A stretch of 62,222 nt of DNA, from contig NZ_SRID01000004.1 in the NCBI RefSeq assembly GCF_004684805.1, forward strand, positions 1-62,222, given 5' to 3'. This stretch comes from Streptomyces palmae (GTDB lineage: Bacteria; Actinomycetota; Actinomycetes; Streptomycetales; Streptomycetaceae). Both the position numbers and the translations under genes were made by a program. This document shows positions 59,661-62,222 of this stretch, one piece after another (the first letter of the stretch is position 1; every line of letters starts with the position of its first letter). Below the pieces are notes generated by a model that made no database searches, was not told the origin of the DNA, and saw only the letters and a list, made by a program, of their open reading frames with translations.

Positions 59661-60659
59661 ATGAACGTGGCAAGCGATACCGAGCTGGGGACGACGGAGC
59701 GGGTGCTCACCCTGCTCGGGCTGCTGCAGCAGCGTCCGGTCTGGACCGGCCCCGAACTCGCCGACCGGCTCGGGGTCACGCCGCGCACGGTACGGCGTGA
59801 TGTCGAGCGGCTCCGCGTACTCGGCTATCCGGTGTACGCCGGCCAGGGGGTCGGCGGCGGCTACCGACTCGGCCCGGGGCGGGACCTGCCGCCTCTGCTT
59901 CTCGACGACCGGGAGGCGATCGCCACCGCGGTCTCGCTGCTCGCCGGCGCGGGTGGCGCGGTCGCCGGCGCCGGCGACGCCGCACTTCAGGCGCTGACCA
60001 AGCTGGACCAGGTACTGCCCACCCGGCTTCGGCACGAGGTGCGCGCGCTCTCCGACTCGGTGGAGTTCTTCGGCCAAGGCCGCACGCCCGTCGATCCCGA
60101 GGTGCTCATGACGCTGGCCAGAGCCTGCCGCGACGAGGTCGAGATAGGTTTCGACTACCCGTCAGGGGGCGAGGTGCGGCGTCGACGGGTCGAGCCCTAC
60201 CGCCTGGTCGCCTCCGACCGCCGCTGGTACGTTCTCGCCTACGACCTCGATCGCGACGACTGGCGCAGCTTCCGCGTCGACCGGATGACGGACGCGTCCG
60301 CCCGGACCTGGCGCTTCCGCCCGCGCACGGCGCCCGACGCGGCGACCTACGTGCAGGAGGGTGTGGCGAGCCGCGTCTACCCGCACCAGGCGCGCTTCCT
60401 CGTGCACGCGTCGGCCGACACGGTGCGTGCGCAGATTCCGGCGTCGGCGGCCGTGGTACGGCGGCGGGGGAACGACCGCTGCGAGGTACTCAGCGGCGCC
60501 GCCAACCTCGACACCGTGCTCATCCACGTACTCCTGCTGGGGCACGAATTCGAGGTACTCGACCCTCCGGAGCTCGGGAGGCGCTGTCGGGTGCTGGCGG
60601 AGAGACTGCTGTCGGCCGGTGCGTCGATCCCACCGGTGCCGTACGGGGAGGAGTCATGA
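59661..60659 (+). CDS. WYL-domain transcriptional regulator (YafY-type)
   Basis: A 332-residue regulator: N-terminal helix-turn-helix (GPELADRLGVTPRTVRRDVE then RLRVLGYPVYAGQGVGGGYR), a middle WYL domain with VEPYRLVASDRRWYVLAYDL, and a C-terminal WCX extension ending with LLLGHEFEVLDPP. The W-Y-L motif is here R-W-Y-V-L. An ATG at 59661 is used; another at 59649 adds four residues. WYL proteins respond to nucleic acid or nucleotide ligands. It is divergent from and probably controls the DinB/VOC pair. Confidence 0.9.
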   Translation: MNVASDTELGTTERVLTLLGLLQQRPVWTGPELADRLGVTPRTVRRDVERLRVLGYPVYAGQGVGGGYRLGPGRDLPPLLLDDREAIATAVSLLAGAGGAVAGAGDAALQALTKLDQVLPTRLRHEVRALSDSVEFFGQGRTPVDPEVLMTLARACRDEVEIGFDYPSGGEVRRRRVEPYRLVASDRRWYVLAYDLDRDDWRSFRVDRMTDASARTWRFRPRTAPDAATYVQEGVASRVYPHQARFLVHASADTVRAQIPASAAVVRRRGNDRCEVLSGAANLDTVLIHVLLLGHEFEVLDPPELGRRCRVLAERLLSAGASIPPVPYGEES

Positions 60660-61052
60660 GCCTCGACCACCTCGGTGCCGACTGAGCCTGCGCCGCGTCA
60701 ATGCCTGTGCCGTGACCCGGACTTGGTCCTCGTCATGCACCGACCGGTCCCGACCCCACAGGCCGATGACGCGGCAAACATCGTCGCGGGAGACCTTCCT
60801 GGCGGTCTCACGAGTGGCCCCTGATGAGGAGTCGGGCTTCGAGCTCGGCGATGCGGAGGTCGGGCCCGGGCACCTTCGAGGCGTTCACGGGGAGGCCGAC
60901 CGACCGTCATCGGGGCGTCCGCGGTGTCTCCGCGGGTAAGGTTCGCGAGGCAGTCCGGCTGCTGGCTGCGGCCGCAGTGTCCACGGCGCGTCTGCCGACG
61001 GCGGCGCAGCCAGGGGAGCGGCCGTGCACGCAGCGGAGAAAGGGGGCACGGG
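60660..61052. other. Non-coding stretch
   Basis: About 390 bases without a supported gene between the WYL regulator and the kinase. A short coding-like trace on the minus strand near 60830-60880 (PDLRIAELEARLLIRGH) recalls a transposase helix but is isolated and unconfirmed. Confidence 0.4.
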
Positions 61053-62222
61053 GTGGTGCTGGAGGCGCTGAGGCCGGAAGACCCGCAACGGGTGGGCCGC
61101 TACCAGATCATGGCCAGGCTCGGTGCGGGCGGGATGGGCCAGGTCTATCTGGGGCGGTCGCCGGGCGCCCGCCCGGTCGCGGTGAAGGTGGTACGCCCCG
61201 ACTTGGCCCGGGACGGTGAGTTCAGACGGCGCTTCGCCCGGGAGGTCGAGGCCGCCCGCCGGGTCAACGGCGCCTTCACCGCCGGGGTGGTCGACGCCGA
61301 TCCGAACGGCTCCCCGGCCTGGCTGGCGACCGTCTACGTACCCGGCGTCTCGCTCGGCGAGGCAGTCGCCGAACACGGGCCCTGGCCTGCCCGATCCACC
61401 TTGGTGCTCGGCGCGGGACTCGCCGAGGCGCTGGAAGCGATCCATGCGGCTGACGTCATCCACCGCGATTTCAAGCCGTCCAACATCCTCCTGGCCAACG
61501 ATGGCCCGCGAGTGATCGACTTCGGCATCTCGGTCGCCGGCGAGGCCTCGGTCCTGACCCACACCGGCATGGTGATCGGCACACCCGGCTTCATGTCGCC
61601 CGAACAGCTCACCGGCGACCACGTCGGGCCGGCCAGCGACGTCTTCTCCCTGGGCGCCATTTTGGCCTACACCGCCACCGGCATCGGTCCGTTCGGCACC
61701 GGGGCCCCGCATGCCCTGCACTACCGCGCCGTCCACGAGCAGCCCGATCTGGCGTCCCTGCCGCCCGAACTGCGCGAGGTGGTGTCCGCCTGCCTGGCCA
61801 AACAGCCCGACTCGCGCCCCACCGTCACCTCCCTCCTCGACCGGCTGGCCGCGGCCGGCGGCATAGCCGAGGAGGGGCGGACGAGCCCGGCCACACTTCT
61901 GCTGACCGATCCCCGCTGGATGCCCGCCACCGTCGCCGAGCTCGTCCAGGAACACGCCACGCGCGCTCTGCCGCCCGCCCCTTCGCCGCAGGCGAGTTCC
62001 ACAGCGCCCACGACACCCGTCCAGAGCCTCACCGGGCAACCTGGGCCGGCCACCATCCCGGACACCGGTGAGCCCGCCTCGGGACAACAGCCGGCAACGG
62101 TCGCCACCCCCACCCAGCACACCCCCTCCTCCCGGCCTTTGATCACCCGGCGCCGCACCCTGCTCGCGGCGGTCGGCACGGCAGCCGCCGCCTTCACCGG
62201 CTGGAGACTTCTCGACGACACC
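61053..62222 (+). CDS. Ser/Thr protein kinase (partial, cut by window edge)
   Basis: At least 390 residues of a bacterial Hanks-type kinase. Motifs: YQIMARLGAGGMGQVYLGRS (Gly loop), VAVKVVRPDLARDGEF with the ATP Lys, VIHRDFKPSNILLANDG (catalytic loop, with Phe where Leu is usual), VIDFGISVAGEASVLT (D-F-G) and GTPGFMSPEQLTGDHVGPAS (activation loop end). After the kinase domain comes a Pro/Thr-rich linker and, at about residue 368, RRRTLLAAVGTAAAAFTG, the beginning of a membrane segment, so an extracellular sensor domain probably follows beyond the window. Start is one of two tandem GTG codons at 61053/61056. Confidence 0.88.
   Translation, partial: MVLEALRPEDPQRVGRYQIMARLGAGGMGQVYLGRSPGARPVAVKVVRPDLARDGEFRRRFAREVEAARRVNGAFTAGVVDADPNGSPAWLATVYVPGVSLGEAVAEHGPWPARSTLVLGAGLAEALEAIHAADVIHRDFKPSNILLANDGPRVIDFGISVAGEASVLTHTGMVIGTPGFMSPEQLTGDHVGPASDVFSLGAILAYTATGIGPFGTGAPHALHYRAVHEQPDLASLPPELREVVSACLAKQPDSRPTVTSLLDRLAAAGGIAEEGRTSPATLLLTDPRWMPATVAELVQEHATRALPPAPSPQASSTAPTTPVQSLTGQPGPATIPDTGEPASGQQPATVATPTQHTPSSRPLITRRRTLLAAVGTAAAAFTGWRLLDDT

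Noticed and set aside
1..62222. CRISPR arrays, rRNA, prophage modules or a replication origin
   Set aside because: No regularly spaced repeats, rRNA-like conserved stretches, phage structural genes or DnaA-box clusters were seen.

Overview
The window is very GC-rich, with third positions almost always G or C, frequent GTG starts, many Tat/Sec-exported proteins, duplicated universal stress proteins and an LAxTG (class E sortase) surface protein. This points to a Streptomyces-type actinomycete chromosome, probably an accessory-rich part. No rRNA, tRNA or CRISPR array was found.

Layout. 0.4-2.4 kb: two coupled glycan-modifying genes (GT9 glycosyltransferase, polysaccharide pyruvyl transferase-like). 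2.4-10.8 kb: a tightly packed nine-gene minus-strand operon, in transcription order: LuxE-like acyl-protein synthetase, NifU-like scaffold, NifS-like cysteine desulfurase, two U32-family Fe-S proteins resembling UbiU and UbiV, an acyl-CoA-dehydrogenase-fold flavoprotein lacking the usual catalytic Glu, an acyl carrier protein, a fatty acyl-AMP ligase and a flavin reductase. Its promoter lies inside a 28-bp near-palindrome shared with a divergent BlaI-type repressor and BlaR-like M56 protease (10.9-12.3 kb). This is the best candidate for an undescribed system. I infer a pathway that loads an acyl group on a carrier protein and oxidises it with a dedicated, self-supplied Fe-S hydroxylase pair plus a two-component flavin enzyme.

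12.4-15.9 kb: SRPBCC protein, CmtR-like metal sensor with a divergent Cys-tailed cation transporter, and a 14-TM drug exporter. 16.4-19.8 kb: a gene graveyard with an intact DUF1963-like gene followed by remnants of a STAND NTPase and an FG-GAP protein. 19.9-26.2 kb: a sugar-oxidation block (lactonase; zinc alcohol dehydrogenase; GH15; G6PDH-like enzyme without the phosphate-contacting Lys; gluconokinase) that could run from free glucose through gluconate to 6-phosphogluconate. 26.6-44 kb: envelope and stress functions (secreted double rubrerythrin-like protein, two universal stress proteins, paired fluoride channels, exported carbonic anhydrase, DyP peroxidase, beta-helix lipoprotein, sortase-anchored SdrD-like protein, vanadium-haloperoxidase-like protein, Tat-exported amidohydrolase).

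44-49 kb: methyltransferase/TetR pair around a strong operator, a decayed IS5-type element enclosing a passenger ORF, and a MerR/MFS pair. 49.6-58.4 kb: secreted HAD-like protein, then a second candidate biosynthetic unit, a coupled ATP-grasp ligase / PEP-synthase-like phosphotransferase / MFS exporter operon, divergent from a PAS-LuxR regulator and an acyl-CoA ligase. 58.5-62.2 kb: VOC and DinB genes divergent from a WYL regulator, then a Ser/Thr kinase cut by the window edge. Most minus/plus gene pairs are separated by strong GC hairpins without U-tracts that serve as probable terminators.
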